Below are positions 1-13,021 of a DNA stretch of 64,000 nucleotides, in pieces (position 1 is the stretch's first letter; every line of letters starts with the position of its first letter). Source of the stretch: Homalodisca vitripennis (lineage: Eukaryota > Arthropoda > Insecta > Hemiptera > Cicadellidae); assembly GCF_021130785.1 (NCBI RefSeq), contig NC_060210.1:183364001-183428000 (forward strand), read 5' to 3'. The position numbers and the translations under genes are program-made. The notes under the pieces were generated by a model that was given only the letters and a program-made list of their open reading frames with translations, made no database searches and was not told the origin of the DNA.

Positions 1-1130
1 ACAAACAATTTTACTTACTAGCAGTTTATGTTACAAGATCATTATGTATTTATTATTTGAGAGGACACAAAATCGTGGCAATGACTAAGCCTTGTTATAA
101 TAAGGTGTTAATGTAATTTTGTGATTTACTGCAAAACAAGTCTTCGAAAACTGTTTATTGCATTTATATTTATTAAAACATAAAAAGTTACTCCATGAAA
201 GACTTAACTTTCACTACTATTTAAATGCGACAGTTATTGAAGTCCTGGCGCGTTCATGCCTTGAGGTTATATACCTAACCGATTAAAGATTTAGCACATA
301 GGCATGTTAAAAAATCACAAATCCATTGTATTTGACGGCCACTTCTTTGAAAAAGGTCTAATATAAAGCTTAAAACAAATCCGTTACAATAAAACCAATG
401 ATAAAATTGTGAATCCTCTAATATTAAAATCTTTGTTTACACGACATCGAATAAAAGAATAACTAACATGTACATGTTGCTTTTTTTACAATAAAAGAAT
501 GTGACGGATTAACATATTTCTCTATTCTTTACTCTGTTAGTAATGACTCTTACAAAGGGAGGTGCTCTCAACAAAGCATGTTGGTACTCAAAGCTTTCTC
601 CGCTTACAACCTTCTTTTCGCTTTTCTTATTCTTGAATTGTTAAAATACTTCCTTTACCTCAGTTGCAATTTTTTATAAGACATTAAATCCTGATTTTAA
701 TTTTATAGAAAATCATGAATATATACATAGCTTGAAATTCTTTCAATTGTAAGTACTCCTAACTTTTACAAGATCCCCACACTGATTCCGAAGAATTGAA
801 AATACGTGATACTGTATCTAAATAAAATGAAGCATCCGATGGAGCTTTTAAAACAAACTTAAATTTATTAACATTACCAGTATGTTTCAAAAGATATGTA
901 TTAAAATTTTATTTTAATTTACAAATGAGAATCAATACAAACTTTATAGTTTCTTACTGTGTTTGAGTTTTAAATTATCAATACTGTACGTTTATAATAA
1001 TTAAGTAAAATATTAAACAATTTACTTTATAAAGAATATTTCTTTCCTTTTGCAATATTATAACGAGTTCAGGTTGTAATAGTTTCTTTGGGTTTGGTTG
1101 TGTGTCATAAGAGCCCACAAATCATTTCAC
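1..1130. other. AT-rich non-coding stretch, nothing recognised
   Basis: The interval is AT-rich with stops in all frames. I see no repeat, RNA gene or coding signature in it. Confidence 0.6.
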
Positions 1131-1910
1131 ACATAACACTGAAACCGCATAACAACGTTCGAAATTATACTTATTTGAATGTGAACAATAACTCCTTAAC
1201 CTCGTTTCCTGAAAAACATAACAGTGAAACCGCATAACAACGTTCGAAATTATACTTATTTGAATGTGAACGATAACTCCTTAACCTCGTTTCCTGAAAA
1301 ACATAACAGTGAAACCGCATAACAACGTTCGAAATTATACTTATTTGAATGTGAAGGATAACTCCTTAACCTCGTTTCCTGAAAAACATAACAGTGAAAC
1401 CGCATAACAACGTTCGAAATTATACTTATTTGAATGTGAACGATAACTCCTTAACCTCGTTTCCTGAAAAACATAACAGTGAAACCGCATAACAACGTTC
1501 GAAATTATACTTATTTGAATGTGAAGGATAACTCCTTAACCTCGTTTCCTGAAAAACATAACAGTGAAACCGCATAACAACGTTCGAAATTATACTTATT
1601 TGAATGTGAACGATAACTCCTTAACCTCGTTTCCTGAAAAACATAACGGTGAAACCGCATAACAACGTTCGAAATTATACTTATTTGAATGTGAACGATA
1701 ACTCCTTAACCTCGTTTCCTGAAAAACATAACGGTGAAACCGCATAACAACGTTCGAAATTATACTTATTTGAATGTGAACGATAACTCCTTAACCTCGT
1801 TTCCTGAAAAACATAACACTGAAACCGCAAAACAACGTTCGAAATTATACTTATTTGAATGTGAACGATAACTCCTTAACCTCGTTTCCTGAAAAACATA
1901 ACAGTGAAAT
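1131..1910. repeat. 85-bp tandem array (about 9.2 copies)
   Basis: The 10-mer GAAACCGCAT recurs at 1141, 1226, 1311, 1396, 1481, 1566, 1651 and 1736, with GAAACCGCAA at 1821, a fixed 85-bp spacing. Copies are nearly identical, so the array is young or homogenised. Diagnostic variants fall in a pattern: the triplet after GAA in the second half of the unit reads CAA, CGA, GGA, CGA, GGA, CGA, CGA, CGA, CGA across copies 1-9. This suggests that part of the array grew by duplicating a 170-bp dimer. Copies 7 and 8 carry ACGGTG where the others have ACAGTG, and copies 1 and 9 carry ACACTG. No open frame runs through the unit. The array ends where the next inverted-repeat element begins. Confidence 0.97.
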
Positions 1911-1911
1911 A

Positions 1912-2251
1912 GTATAACACACCGTTTCGAGGACTGGATTTATCCTCTTCGTCAGGTGGGGGAGATATTACTAGATACAAAAATAAATATCAGAAAGAAG
2001 AAAAGAAGGGGAATACAGGGAGGGGTATGCATAACCTTTAAAATGGTTCAAACATTCCCAAAAACCTTCTTGGAGTCCATTCCATGCGTTGTCACTGTAC
2101 ATAATCACGAGAACGAGTCACGAGTACGAGAATCACTATCACAAGTCACACCAGAGGAAAGACGGATACTGTTCTTTATTAATGTACGTAATTATACCTC
2201 CCACACCTGACAAAGAGGATATATTCCTATCCTAGATAAGTTGTGTTATAC
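1912..2251. mobile_element. Small inverted-repeat element, MITE-like candidate
   Basis: The first ~45 bp (1912-1956, starting GTATAACAC and containing TATCCTCTTCGTCAGG) and the last ~45 bp (2206-2251, starting CCTGACAAAGAGGAT and ending GTGTTATAC) are imperfect inverted repeats. The element would be about 340 bp. An 84-codon frame inside (1956-2210) has no recognisable motif and I do not call it coding. A similar core (ATCCTCGAAAC) also appears near 24515 and 28050, so the terminus belongs to a dispersed family. A true MITE should show a target-site duplication, which I cannot identify here, so this may instead be a retroelement terminus that happens to be inverted. Confidence 0.45.
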
Positions 2252-4590
2252 ATTTTGTAACATTTAACGAGGGCAAATGTTTGAAATCTTGTTATACTTT
2301 CAAACCTTACATCGTCAATAACAAACTTTCAACAAATAAAAGAAATACTATTTTCTTTTACAAGTTCTTTATTGTATGATTATTAATTGTACCTAAAATT
2401 TCCCGTATATTTTAAGAGTTGACATCTGACTGATCGTTATACTAAAATTGCTCAACAGAAATGTTTTAAATTAAGTTATGTATCCTCAAAAATTGAGATT
2501 TGCCATTTATTAGTAAATGTTATTTATACCGTACATGATGTATGAATGAAATAATAGAATCAATAAAATTAAAAAAACCCACCAGATATTGTAACAAAAA
2601 AAAATAGCAAAACATATTATATGCCTAATAACATGTTACGTGACACGTGCTATTGTGTATTCTTCCTTGTTTAAAAGATAACAATAAATAGTGTTAATCA
2701 CTTTTTTTTTAAATTCTACCTTCATGCGCTAAAACCAATAGTTGTTTTTTATTAGAGTTACCCGTGTTTTATCGACTAAATAGTTATTACTGGGTATTTT
2801 TCAGGTAAATGGTAGGAGTAATTGCCACGCTATTGTACGAAATTCTCACTAACTATACCTTATTTCTTATCTCGGGAATTTCTCTATTACGCTACAGTAT
2901 TATATTTAAACTCCCAGGTAACACTTGGAAACGGGCGGTAGTAACTTCAAAGGTTTTGTATCCATAACAAAACATGAATAGTAAGAAATTGCTTCCAATT
3001 TGTATTCCCAATTTAAAAGGATATTGAAATTTATACTGTTTTCACAAGTTTATCAAGAAGGTTAATGGCACGTACCTTAATAAACACTCAAAATGTTTGA
3101 AGAGAACCAAAATTTTATTTTTTAGTTTTATTGATGAACCTTAAAATTCCTTAAAGGGCGATAAATTGAATGTTAAATTTCATATCGTGTGTGTGATCTC
3201 GAAATATCAAAATACATAAATTTAGAATTAGTTTTGAAAGTTTTTTACATGACTGATGATACGGTGTTTATTTTTTGGCTTACATGTATACTTAATTATT
3301 AAACCAGATTAAAGTGTAATAAATATTGCAGTACTTTTTTCTAAATTGAACTTGGTTGTTTGAAGTCTAAATTTATTTTTATATATACTTTAAATTAACT
3401 CCAGGGGGGTTTTAACTCTGAAATTTGCACTAAATGTTCGTCATAAATAACGAAACGGAAGTTGTATACTCTACTGAAAAGAGGTATTTACTTATTGAGT
3501 TCTGATATATTTTGTTAGTCTCTACATGGAATAAAGTACAAAACATTTTATAAATATTAAGATAGCCCAATTCAAATTGGACAAATACCTCACATTAAAG
3601 GGATAAAAATAGATTGAAGTGATTCACTTGACCTAGTGACTTTGACTTGAAGATTACCGAACCTCTCGAAGTCTTCAAACTGTACCTCAGAACCACAAAA
3701 TGTCTTAAAATGATCATTTAAATTTAATTTAGTTTTGGACACGTTTGTTTTACACTATTATTCTTACATGTTTCATAACATATGTACTTTATTTTGCACA
3801 CTTAATAAATCTGTAAAAGTTAATTCATAATTTATCAATCTTAGCTCACGTTCCGTAACCATAGAAAACATCTATCGAATTCTTACAACCAATAAAAGAA
3901 TTGTTAATGTATAGCTAACGATAATTGTTTTTATATTTTCTTGATAAGTTCACAATATAATCTGAAGAAATCGTATAGTAGATGTACTTTTGAAACGCTC
4001 TGAATAGAGTTTGAAAAAGGAGCATGTGGTTCTTCCTTCAAAGAAGAAAATAATGGGTTTGGACGTTAATAGATTTGAAGTATTGTTTAATCGTACATAG
4101 AAAACGTAATGGATAATGAACCACCTGTTATTGATGTGAAATGTCATCAGGAGTCTTGACGTTTCTTTTCCATTAAAGTTTAAAATACTAGTGTGGGTGC
4201 AAATAACATTTTGTCTTTTTATAGGCATCAGCCTATCAAAAGTGTTACAAAATGCATATTATTTTACAATTAGTATAACAATTCCAACAGACCTTATTTA
4301 AACAAAATCCGTCAACGCATAAGCGAGTACGACCACTTTAAAGATATGCTGGAGCAAACTAAAGAAGCAACAAACAACTGATACCTGCAATTTGTGACAT
4401 GTTTGGCGCTCCCGGCTTGTGCACGTCGGGACTTAGGTAAACCTGATTCTTGTTTTCTCTCTGAATTTAACATAACCTTTCAGGTATTTAAAAAATGTGG
4501 AGCCTCTTTTGTATTGTAAACATTATATTGAAAATATTTTATATATAATTTCGAAGATAACATGATATGTGCGTATATAAGAAGCAAAGT
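2252..4590. other. AT-rich non-coding stretch
   Basis: No gene is supported. A short segment near 4308-4335 (GTCAACGCATAAGCGAGTACG) resembles 60165-60192 and is probably a fragment of a dispersed repeat. The small open frames here have no coding-like composition. Confidence 0.5.
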
Positions 4591-4599
4591 GAAGTCTCG

Positions 4600-4830
4600 C
4601 CAGAAGATAATGTTTGAGTACGTAGCACTGCGCATACGCAGCGGTCTCGCAATGATTGCGCATGCGCTGTACAATGAGGGCGATGATGAGCGCCACCGTC
4701 GACGACCGCGGTATCTAGCGTTAATGCTGTTAATTACGCTATAACACGCGCAATGTTCCACAATACGGTGCACAGTTATTGAACTTTCTACTTCTTTCCT
4801 AGCGCTCAGGGTGGTTGGCAACACTGTGTA
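4600..4830. promoter_or_regulatory. CpG-rich island with NRF-1-like sites, putative promoter
   Basis: The base composition shifts abruptly to GC- and CpG-rich within AT-rich surroundings. Two copies of the palindromic NRF-1-type core occur 28 bp apart: TGCGCATACGCA at 4629-4640 and TGCGCATGCGC at 4657-4667. A stretch of CpGs follows (GTCGACGACCGCGG, about 4698-4711), and GGTTGGCAACACTG lies near 4811-4824. NRF-1/Ewg-type sites in an isolated CpG cluster are typical of animal housekeeping promoters. No adjacent exon can be proven, so direction is unknown. Short frames exist on both strands across the island (60 aa plus, 114 aa minus) but neither shows a domain. Confidence 0.4.
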
Positions 4831-7600
4831 GCTTGGAGAAGATTTATTTCCAGCCCCGTTCTACTCGAAATGGAAATAAGAAATTATTAATCACAACATC
4901 GTTAATTTTCACTCTGCCAGTCAGTAATTGTTTCAGTAGTAATTTTATCTTACACTCTAAAAAATAATAATAACTAAACACCAAGTACAAATGTGTATTA
5001 TAGAATTGATATTATGTACAAATTTGTATGGCACATTTATTATCCAGGTTATTTGTTTCATTTACATTAAATGGTGGTTTAAATTATTATACAGAGGATT
5101 ATGTAGAATATTAACAATGAAATAATGAAACTGATTTTTAAAATAAATAAATTATTATTCTATAAATTGAATATGTAAAGTAGTTACTCTTCCAGAAAGG
5201 ATAGTAACCGAATTGTAGTAAGAGAGAATAGTTGAGATCAGGTCAGTGAGCCAGATCGTGGTCAGCATTAATGTACTATCAGCATATTGCTGAGTCAGCT
5301 GTGCTGTAGAAACATTTCAGAGTAAGCACTGGGTAGCTAGAGTATTACCTTCCATGTGATGTAGGGATTATTTTTTGGATAACCTTGTGTCTATTTGATT
5401 ATTCAATAAATATCAAAAATATTATTTATTTTGGATTTATTTCAATTAAAGACTCAATTGACTACTTTATCACTAAATCAATCTACATGTATTCAAAAAT
5501 TAATATTTTTATCCAAAACTATATTTTTTTATCCTGATTGGATATGGCTTAACTAATCACCAACAATGTCTATCAAAATCCATACGGCTTTTTGATCACA
5601 GACTGCAAAGATTTTAATGGTTGAATCCTAATTTCTTCCTTAATGTTATTTTTCTTCTTTCACATTTATGTTATTTATTACTTAACTATTAATGAATCAA
5701 TATGTTACTTATTATTCTTAGATAAAATACTATAAAATTTATCAATTGTTTGGTCTTATTGTATAATTAGTATTATAATTGTATATATTCTTCCGCGGCT
5801 GGTGTTTTCTTAACCTTACGTTGGTTTATATATTCCTAGCTATTGTCGATACATTTTAAAAGTATTTTTCACTAATGAAGACTGATATACCATTAAAAGG
5901 AATGTCATCTTACGTTAACAGCGTGAACGTAACCTCGTTAGCCTTAAACGGTTTTCGAACATGCTTAAATACAGTTTTAATATTGTATACAAAATAATTT
6001 TATTCTCATTATTTTATAAATCCTCTATTAATAAGAGAGGTATATAGGATTTTGAAGTTCTCCTTTTATAATTTTATACAATGCGGATAATATTCTGAAA
6101 ATTAACTTTCAAAGTTGATTCAGTTACTTAATATGTTATTTTGCATTGAAGGTTTTTGTAATATGGAGGTAAAACAAACCAATTAATACCTGAAAATCAT
6201 CGGTTTGTGTTGATTCCTAATAACCTAATTATCTATATTAAACGATTACATCATTATTGCGTCTAAAAATTATAACCGCCTTAAATTTAACTTCTTCTAC
6301 CATGTTCCCTACTTCATACTCATCGTATAAGTAGTGAATTTATAACTTCGTCTTCTTTGCACTACTTCCAAAGTGATCTTCTCAAAGCATTCTATTTATA
6401 ATTTTAGCGCTGCAGGTGATAATATTGATCCTATTGCCTTTGTAAGTTTTCTGATAGAAGTTACTGTTAAAAAAGAATGTTTTTAGATCAGTAGTCGTAA
6501 GACCCAACTGGAACGACCTCTGTTGAGTTGATACTTACTATTACTTTTAAAAACAAACCACTCTTTTTCTGGTCTAGCGCAGTTAAATTAAACTGCTTAT
6601 TTCAGGCAATATTTATCTGAACCTGTCAGAGTTTTTATGAAAGTATATAATCACTGTAATGCCGACTATAAACTTATAAAAACAAGAGTGTCACAAAAAC
6701 TAGTTTAATATTTTCCTCTTATAACATGTTTTTTAAAAATATTAAAATATAATATCCTTATTATACGTATATTAAAAACACATGTTCTAAAGTTATTTTA
6801 AAATTAACGTTAACTCAACTTAAATTCAGTTTGAAATATCAAAACACCTGCTAGTATTACCTATAACATAATTACACATTTTTTTATTAAAAATAAATAA
6901 ATTCCACTATAAGCTTACAGAAATTTACAGCACGTTGTATTTCAAGTTTTTATTGTGGTTATGCGTTTCTAAACATTTGATCTCAAGAAAATTTTGCATC
7001 AAAATTAAGAGTAAATTTATCTCTACTGTGTTTCAATATTCTTATTAAATTGATATTCCCACATATTACAAAGAAAGCGATGAGAATTCTTCCTACAAAT
7101 TGTACAAAGGGTTGATGTACTGTAATGCCAAACAACAACTAAAAATATAATATCATCTTTGAATTCGTTGCTTGATTTATCCTAAAGCACGTGATTAAAG
7201 CAATTTAGTCCGTTTGTTTTTTTTACATTCTTTAGTACAATGGGAGAGTTGGAATAATTTTCAAGATATTGGACGACGTATATAACAATAAATTATTTAA
7301 TGTCACCAGAGAGATTATGTTAATACGGGATGAAATGCTCGTCCTTTATAATAAACTGTACAAACAAGGTTGAAATTCTTCGTTTAATCTAGTTAAGATC
7401 GTTCAGTCTGTTTTCCTTTGAGCATTACTGCAACGGCATTAGAGCTTTTATGATGTAATTTGTACTAGGGTTTGGGGAAAATATATACAAATATTATATT
7501 CAAGCGTAATTTTTGCTGTCTTTCACTTCCTAATCTTTTTTTTCAAAATGTACGTCACTGTATAATTCAAGGTAGAAGTACACCACACCATATGTCGCGT
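4831..7600. other. AT-rich non-coding stretch; possible LTR remnant near 5.2-5.4 kb
   Basis: No coding sequence is supported. The segment 5180-5425 is slightly less AT-rich and ends with CAATAAATATC, which resembles the polyadenylation end of insect retroelement LTRs. Neither a TG..CA-bounded repeat nor a second copy is visible in the window, so I do not call an LTR. Confidence 0.4.
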
Positions 7601-7603
7601 AAC

Positions 7604-7915
7604 ACGCTTCGCTAAGGTTGCATGCAAAAATGTCAAGTTGCCTTATTCCATTCTTTGGATACCTGCAGACAGTCAGGCAGGCATAGGCTATAGTTAAAAT
7701 GTACTTACCGTAATATTCTACTGTATTTGCAATTTACTTAGTCAAATGAAAATAATTCAACGTCCTTGTCTTAGTACAAAATTTGACAAATTTAGTAATA
7801 TTTGTTAAAGCTCAGCCAAATCTCATAGACCGGCATCATGGATCTCAATATTACTTTTAAAATTAAGTTTAATGCAAAATTTCAAGTCTATAAAGTTTGT
7901 TCTCGCGATACAAAA
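7604..7915 (+). repeat. Dispersed repeat family D1 (GCTCAG...AAATTTCAAGTC type), diverged copy
   Basis: Two adjoining pieces of one dispersed family occur here. 7604-7690 runs from CTTCGCTAAGGTTGCATGC to CAGACAGTCAGGCAGGCA. 7801-7915 contains CTCAGCCAAATCTCATAG and GCAAAATTTCAAGTCTA. The same phrases recur, often inverted, at 12391, 32551-32712, 43113-43250, 43385-43480 and 60634-60781. The layout is a CTAACGCTCAGCC head, then a CATGCACCAT core, then AAATTTCAAG, then a (CAGA)n tail. That fits a non-autonomous element I cannot name. Confidence 0.6.
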
Positions 7916-10900
7916 TTAACATTTTTCAAGCTCCCTCCCCCGAAGAATTGGTCCTCCCTATTCTAACGCTCAGCCAAATATAGGATATAGTGAATTTCAA
8001 GGTACGTGAAATGTGAACCAGTACTTTGCGTACCCTTGTCTAACTTCAATGGAATTTCTTTACTTGGTTCAAAAACAGAAAAAAAGAAATTGGATTTCGA
8101 CAGAACTGATTTAGAACTGATTTATATTTCTTTAAAATAAGAAAGGGCCTTTCTTTTTTCCGAAACATTAATACTGGATAGAATATCTTCATATTACAAA
8201 GAACAAATAGTATTACGTCCATATATTTGAAGTGTTTGTATACAACACTTAACTTTAATGCAAAAATAGATGATGAAAAGGCAAATATTTACTGTATTAT
8301 ATTTTGAATATATTCTAATCTGTGAAGAAAAATAATTTAACTATCTTCAAACCAAAAAAGGGAAGGAAAAATGCCTTATCTTGCCACATGCTTTGAAATT
8401 TACTCCAGCGGTTATGAGCAGCGAGCAGAACGTTTGCAATTCTAAATAATTATGTGGTTAATTTTAAATCAGAATTAAAAAGCATAATATAGCTTTTTTG
8501 CCAAGTTTTTAGTTAACTGTTTTATTTCAGTACAAAACCGTGATGAAGCCAAATTGTTTTCAATAGCATGCATGTTATTGAAAATTTGTTTTGTTACGAA
8601 ATGGGTTTAATATTTACGTTATATTACGAGTGTAAGACTATTAGGATTTTACTTTCGATTACGTTTGAACTCTTTAACCTAAAATGTAGAAACAACCCTA
8701 ACGAAGATAAATGTATAGCAAGATGAACAGATCACACTATAAATAACCAGTAAAGGCTTCTGTACCACAGATGCTGAGCTCTCAGTGTTGTTGTTGCAGT
8801 AAAGCGCAACGGATTACTGCCTCATCGAACACGTGCTTTAAAGGTTCACATTGCAGTCCTCATAGTTCACCATTTCTGCTTCACTCTGTTGTTAAATATT
8901 ATGTGCTTAATATCCCGTAGAGCAGTTTTATTTCTCATTTTCTAAATGTGTTTATTAAAAAAAAGTGGCCCATATCATTTTACTGAGCCATAATGAACGT
9001 TTTTAAATCTGTCTTGTAGGTTACCATGTTGAGAAAGATACAATCGTAATATACTGTAAATACATTTTTAAATAAAGTGCAAGGATTGTAAAACATGACA
9101 TCTAATCAATTGAGTTACTTTCTTATAAATCTTGCTTGTAAACTCAGCAATGAAGATTATTGGAGCATTGGAAATATTTTTACTTAATACCATGAAAAAA
9201 TAATTTCTTATGTCGTCTGAAGATGGAATCCTCGATTCTGAAAGCCTCGCAAAATTAAATAAATATAAGAATATGTGTTATAATTCACTATTGGTATTAA
9301 CCTTAGCAATGTTTTTACGTGGAACTATTATTTTGTAGTATTTATACGTATTACATTGTTACTAAGGTAAATCAAAAGGAAACTTGTGGCGTTTCTGAAC
9401 GACTGAATATATAACAAAAGTTGTAATTCAAAGTGTTTTTTATCTCTTAATACTTAAGAGTTGTTACAATTATTACATTTCCGCTGGGATAACGTGATTT
9501 TTGCACCCCTGAACGTGTCATGTTACTCATTAATGAAAGATATGTGCTCAGAATGCAAAGCATAAATCTCTAATGATAATGTATTGTCTAACACTTGTCT
9601 CAGACAGAACTTCGAAATTTTGAAAATAAATATATCAACAGTTTTTATGTTCATTTTAGTTCTAAAAGTATTGCTAAATAAATATATCACAAACCTTTTT
9701 TTTGTTCATTTCAATTGTAAAAGTACTGCTATCTCTATAAATTAAAATACTTGGGCAATATCAATCCTAACATATCATTCTAACCCACTTTAGAGGAGTA
9801 AAAAAATAAATATAGTAGTGTAAGAACACGAAGTAATGGATCAGATTCAACAATGTGGTTTTACTAAAATCTTAACGAATAATTGTAAAACTAGACTCTG
9901 ATGTTTCTTGTTACATTTAGTAACATAAATCCCATTTTCATAGCCTGTGAAAGTTGGCGGGAATATTGGACTTGCAAGCTGCTACTACTCTGTCCACAAA
10001 TGGAATTAGTTTAGTCGCTGCTGTCAGTGCAGCCAACTTTCAAACTTTTCATTCCCCCAACAAAAATAATTCTTCTTTGTATTACCCCAATAATTTTTAC
10101 TTTTAAATGGAAATACGCTGACGGTTTTGATCCTCTTTTTTTATAAATTGAGCTAACTTCCGTTTATACGAATGATATACACTGATGTATAATATAAATT
10201 ATATGTGAAAGTTTTCACAAAGGTTTGACTTTCAATTAACTTCTACCTAAATTGTAACAAGTGGGTAGAACTTCCATTTCAGATTAAGGATATTTAATGC
10301 TCAATCTATTCAAAAACTATTTATTTGTATCAAAAATCCAGCCGAATGTAAAAGAATGTATTATTTAGAGGACCAATACTTACTTGGCAACGACTTCTTT
10401 AATACGTAACTGTTTTACCGTACTGCAAAAATAAAATAATAATTTTATATTTTTATACATATCATCATGATATGTGTGGTAATTTATTTTAAATTAGAAA
10501 ATAACTCTAACAAAATAGCAAAATGATTTTAAATAGCCGTAATTTCTTACAGCTCTTAACTATTGTAATCTGAACATATTTTAGAAAATGTTACGTTAAT
10601 AGCACCAAGTGTATACATATATTCTTATACGGACAATAATCTTAATAATTGTCATACTGAGGCTAGGGATGCTGTACATAGTAAATAGAGGGCTCACTAT
10701 GTTATATATTATTTAATGACTTCGATTCGCTCACCTACCTAACTATAATTTTTTCTTATTTGTTGTACCATACAGTAGTTACAGAAATTTAATAATAGAG
10801 TAATAAAATGTTTAAACTTCTTATAACCCTCTTAATATTTTAATTTTCCTTATTAGAATAAATTAGTAATATTCGAAACTACGTACTAAATACGATCAGA

Positions 10901-11490
10901 ACTAAAGTAGCTTAATTAAAAACCAACAATAAAAGTGTATTTAGTTTATATTTGCGATCGTTTATAAGATTATATCTGTTTAATAATCACTACTATGTTC
11001 TCCTATAAGCGGATACAATACATACAAATACAGAATATAGGAACTGTAGCTGTTGTTTTCATTCATTACGGTAGTTTATAACAGCTTTGCTTCATTAGGA
11101 TTATTCTTACCTTGAATAAAAAAAAAACAGCCATGTAATAGTATAAATATGGATATCAACTGAATAAACTCTTGATTAAACAACATAATAACATTTATTA
11201 TAACGATGACTCAGTGTTAACCCATTCATTAAACGGGGCATCAGTCGGTGAAAAGGCATTGTTTGTACTCTATATGCACTGTTACTGGGATGGCTGTATT
11301 ATTATACAGCAATGCAACTGATTATTATAAGACAGTTTTAAATGCAGTTTTGAGATTCATAATCTCTAACTTCTCCAGTAAATGTTTGTTCTCCTATAAT
11401 TCACACACGTGGAGATGTTGGTGTTTCATCACACAAGATACAGAAGATAATATGGACCTAGTACCATTAGTGCCTAACGGAAGCTTTACA
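7916..11490. other. AT-rich non-coding stretch
   Basis: No gene, RNA or transposon domain was recognised. One 84-codon frame at 11248-11502 abuts a dispersed repeat and has no recognisable motif. Confidence 0.5.
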
Positions 11491-11494
11491 TTAA

Positions 11495-11690
11495 ACTGTT
11501 AAAGCCCTTTGTCATGGCGACGTGCCGTAACTTGCTGCTCACAGAAGAGATAAAATGTCCTCTGCCACCGGGTGACTATGTACATCACTAATTTGTAGTT
11601 TGGTAGTCTATTCAGTAACTAATGACTACCTGCTATAAGTGAAACATGTCATGATCCAAGGTAAATAGTAGATAATCTGGACTTAATACA
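11495..11690 (+). repeat. Dispersed repeat family D2, forward copy
   Basis: This matches the reverse complement of 14885-15055 in several ordered blocks: CTTTGTCATGG, TATTCAGTAA, a block ending in CTATAAG, and GTAGATAATCTGGACT. Order and spacing are conserved, so the two are copies of one element lying in inverted orientation 3.2 kb apart. No protein signature is visible. Full element limits are not visible in either copy. Confidence 0.65.
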
Positions 11691-12210
11691 ATAAATGGCA
11701 GACTCTAGTCTTACATCATCAGGTAACAACGATCTTTGACATGGGATAACTAGCAGTGCTCACATTAATACTGTTCATTACATTTGCCTACGAATTATAG
11801 AGTGAAATACCAATCAGTCTTATTGAATAATATGAGGATTGATGTTATATGTTTTAAACTACGTCTTATATACCCCCTCTAGTGTAAGATCAGCATAAAA
11901 CGTAAACCCACTAAGTGCAGCGTAACGGCCGTGACAGTTTAAATTTTAAACTGAACGAGTACGGCAGTATTTTTCAAATATTACTTTAAAACAATAACAC
12001 AGAAGATGAATTAAATCCGTTCCAATCCACAAGCTATAATGTAGTGCCGTTTATTACTTAGTCTGTAAAAACTATTTATATCCTTGGCACACAAGTAACA
12101 GGTTTATATTGAGTAGTTTTAACTGTAAATTAACTAGCATTAATCATAATAAAATATGGTAAAATTATTGATAAAGGCAAGATAAAATTTTACTGAGTCA
12201 TTTGTACAGT

Positions 12211-12315
12211 ACGGCGGCGAAAGATATAGACCGGTATTACCGATGCTTCGGGTACGGCCACGTACGCAGGAACTGCTCTGGACCTGACAGGAGATACTTT
12301 CGTACCAGACACAGT
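12211..12315 (+). pseudogene. Relic of a retrotransposon Gag-like ORF1 zinc knuckle
   Basis: In the plus frame through 12232 the translation contains RCFGYGHVRRNCSGPDRR. This closely fits the CCHC knuckle of ORF1 proteins of insect non-LTR retrotransposons, where CxxC-FGYGH-C is followed by GPDR and a second knuckle. Here the first cysteine is replaced by tyrosine (RYYRC) and the second knuckle is absent, so the fragment is dead. The frame closes within about 25 codons downstream. No reverse transcriptase is attached. In life such proteins bind element RNA in the cytoplasmic RNP. The short local GC rise (CGGGTACGGCCACGTACGC) also marks it as foreign to its surroundings. Confidence 0.7.
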
Positions 12316-12390
12316 TTGTTTATAAATTTTAGAATTTTCTTCTTGCATTTTGGTTAACCATAAGAACAATGTAAAAATGTCCGATATCTC

Positions 12391-12432
12391 TTAAGCTAAA
12401 TCTCATAGAGTTTCATGCACCATCGTGGAATG
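12391..12432 (+). repeat. Fragment of dispersed repeat D1
   Basis: The phrase AGCTAAATCTCATAGAGTTTC followed by ATGCACCATCGT matches the core of family D1 described at 7604. The fragment lies between the Gag relic and the Helitron relic. Confidence 0.55.
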
Positions 12433-13021
12433 AAAATTTATACAATTGAAGATTTGTACCAAGTGTATAGGTCAGGGCGTTCTCAAGATATTTTGGTGAC
12501 AGGCAGAAAAGAAATTGGTCTCCCGCGTGATGTGATTCCAATAGATGGTTTATGGTGAATTATTGTAAATAATATAAAACATTTGCATCTATAGTTGGAT
12601 AATAGGCATCTGTGCATACCAAATATAATGGTGAAAGGGCTCCAACGATTTTCATAAAATTTAATATGCAGAGGGTTTCGGGGCAATAAATCGATCTAGC
12701 TAGGTTTCATTTTTAGAAAACGTTGTTGCAATTAAAAACTGCTGCAAATTCAGTACTCATTTATTTTTTATTTCTTTGATTACATTTTAAAGTAAATGAC
12801 ATCTGGTAATCGACATGTAACGTACCATAACAATAGTAGTAAGCCAATATTCACAGCTGATGTTTCATCAGAAATGGCAAAATATTAAAATAAAATTATT
12901 TGTATAAATTTACAAAGTTTCAAACTAGAAGGAAGTTTTTATTGTAATATAAGTTGATAAAAAGCTTCACTCTTTTTAGAATTAAATCTATTTATCTATT
13001 TCGTAGACTTAGTCCCACACG

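Noticed and set aside
4480..4824. 114-codon minus-strand frame across the CpG island
   Set aside because: The arginine/serine-rich part reflects CpG-rich composition and both strands are open there; no domain or conserved pattern.
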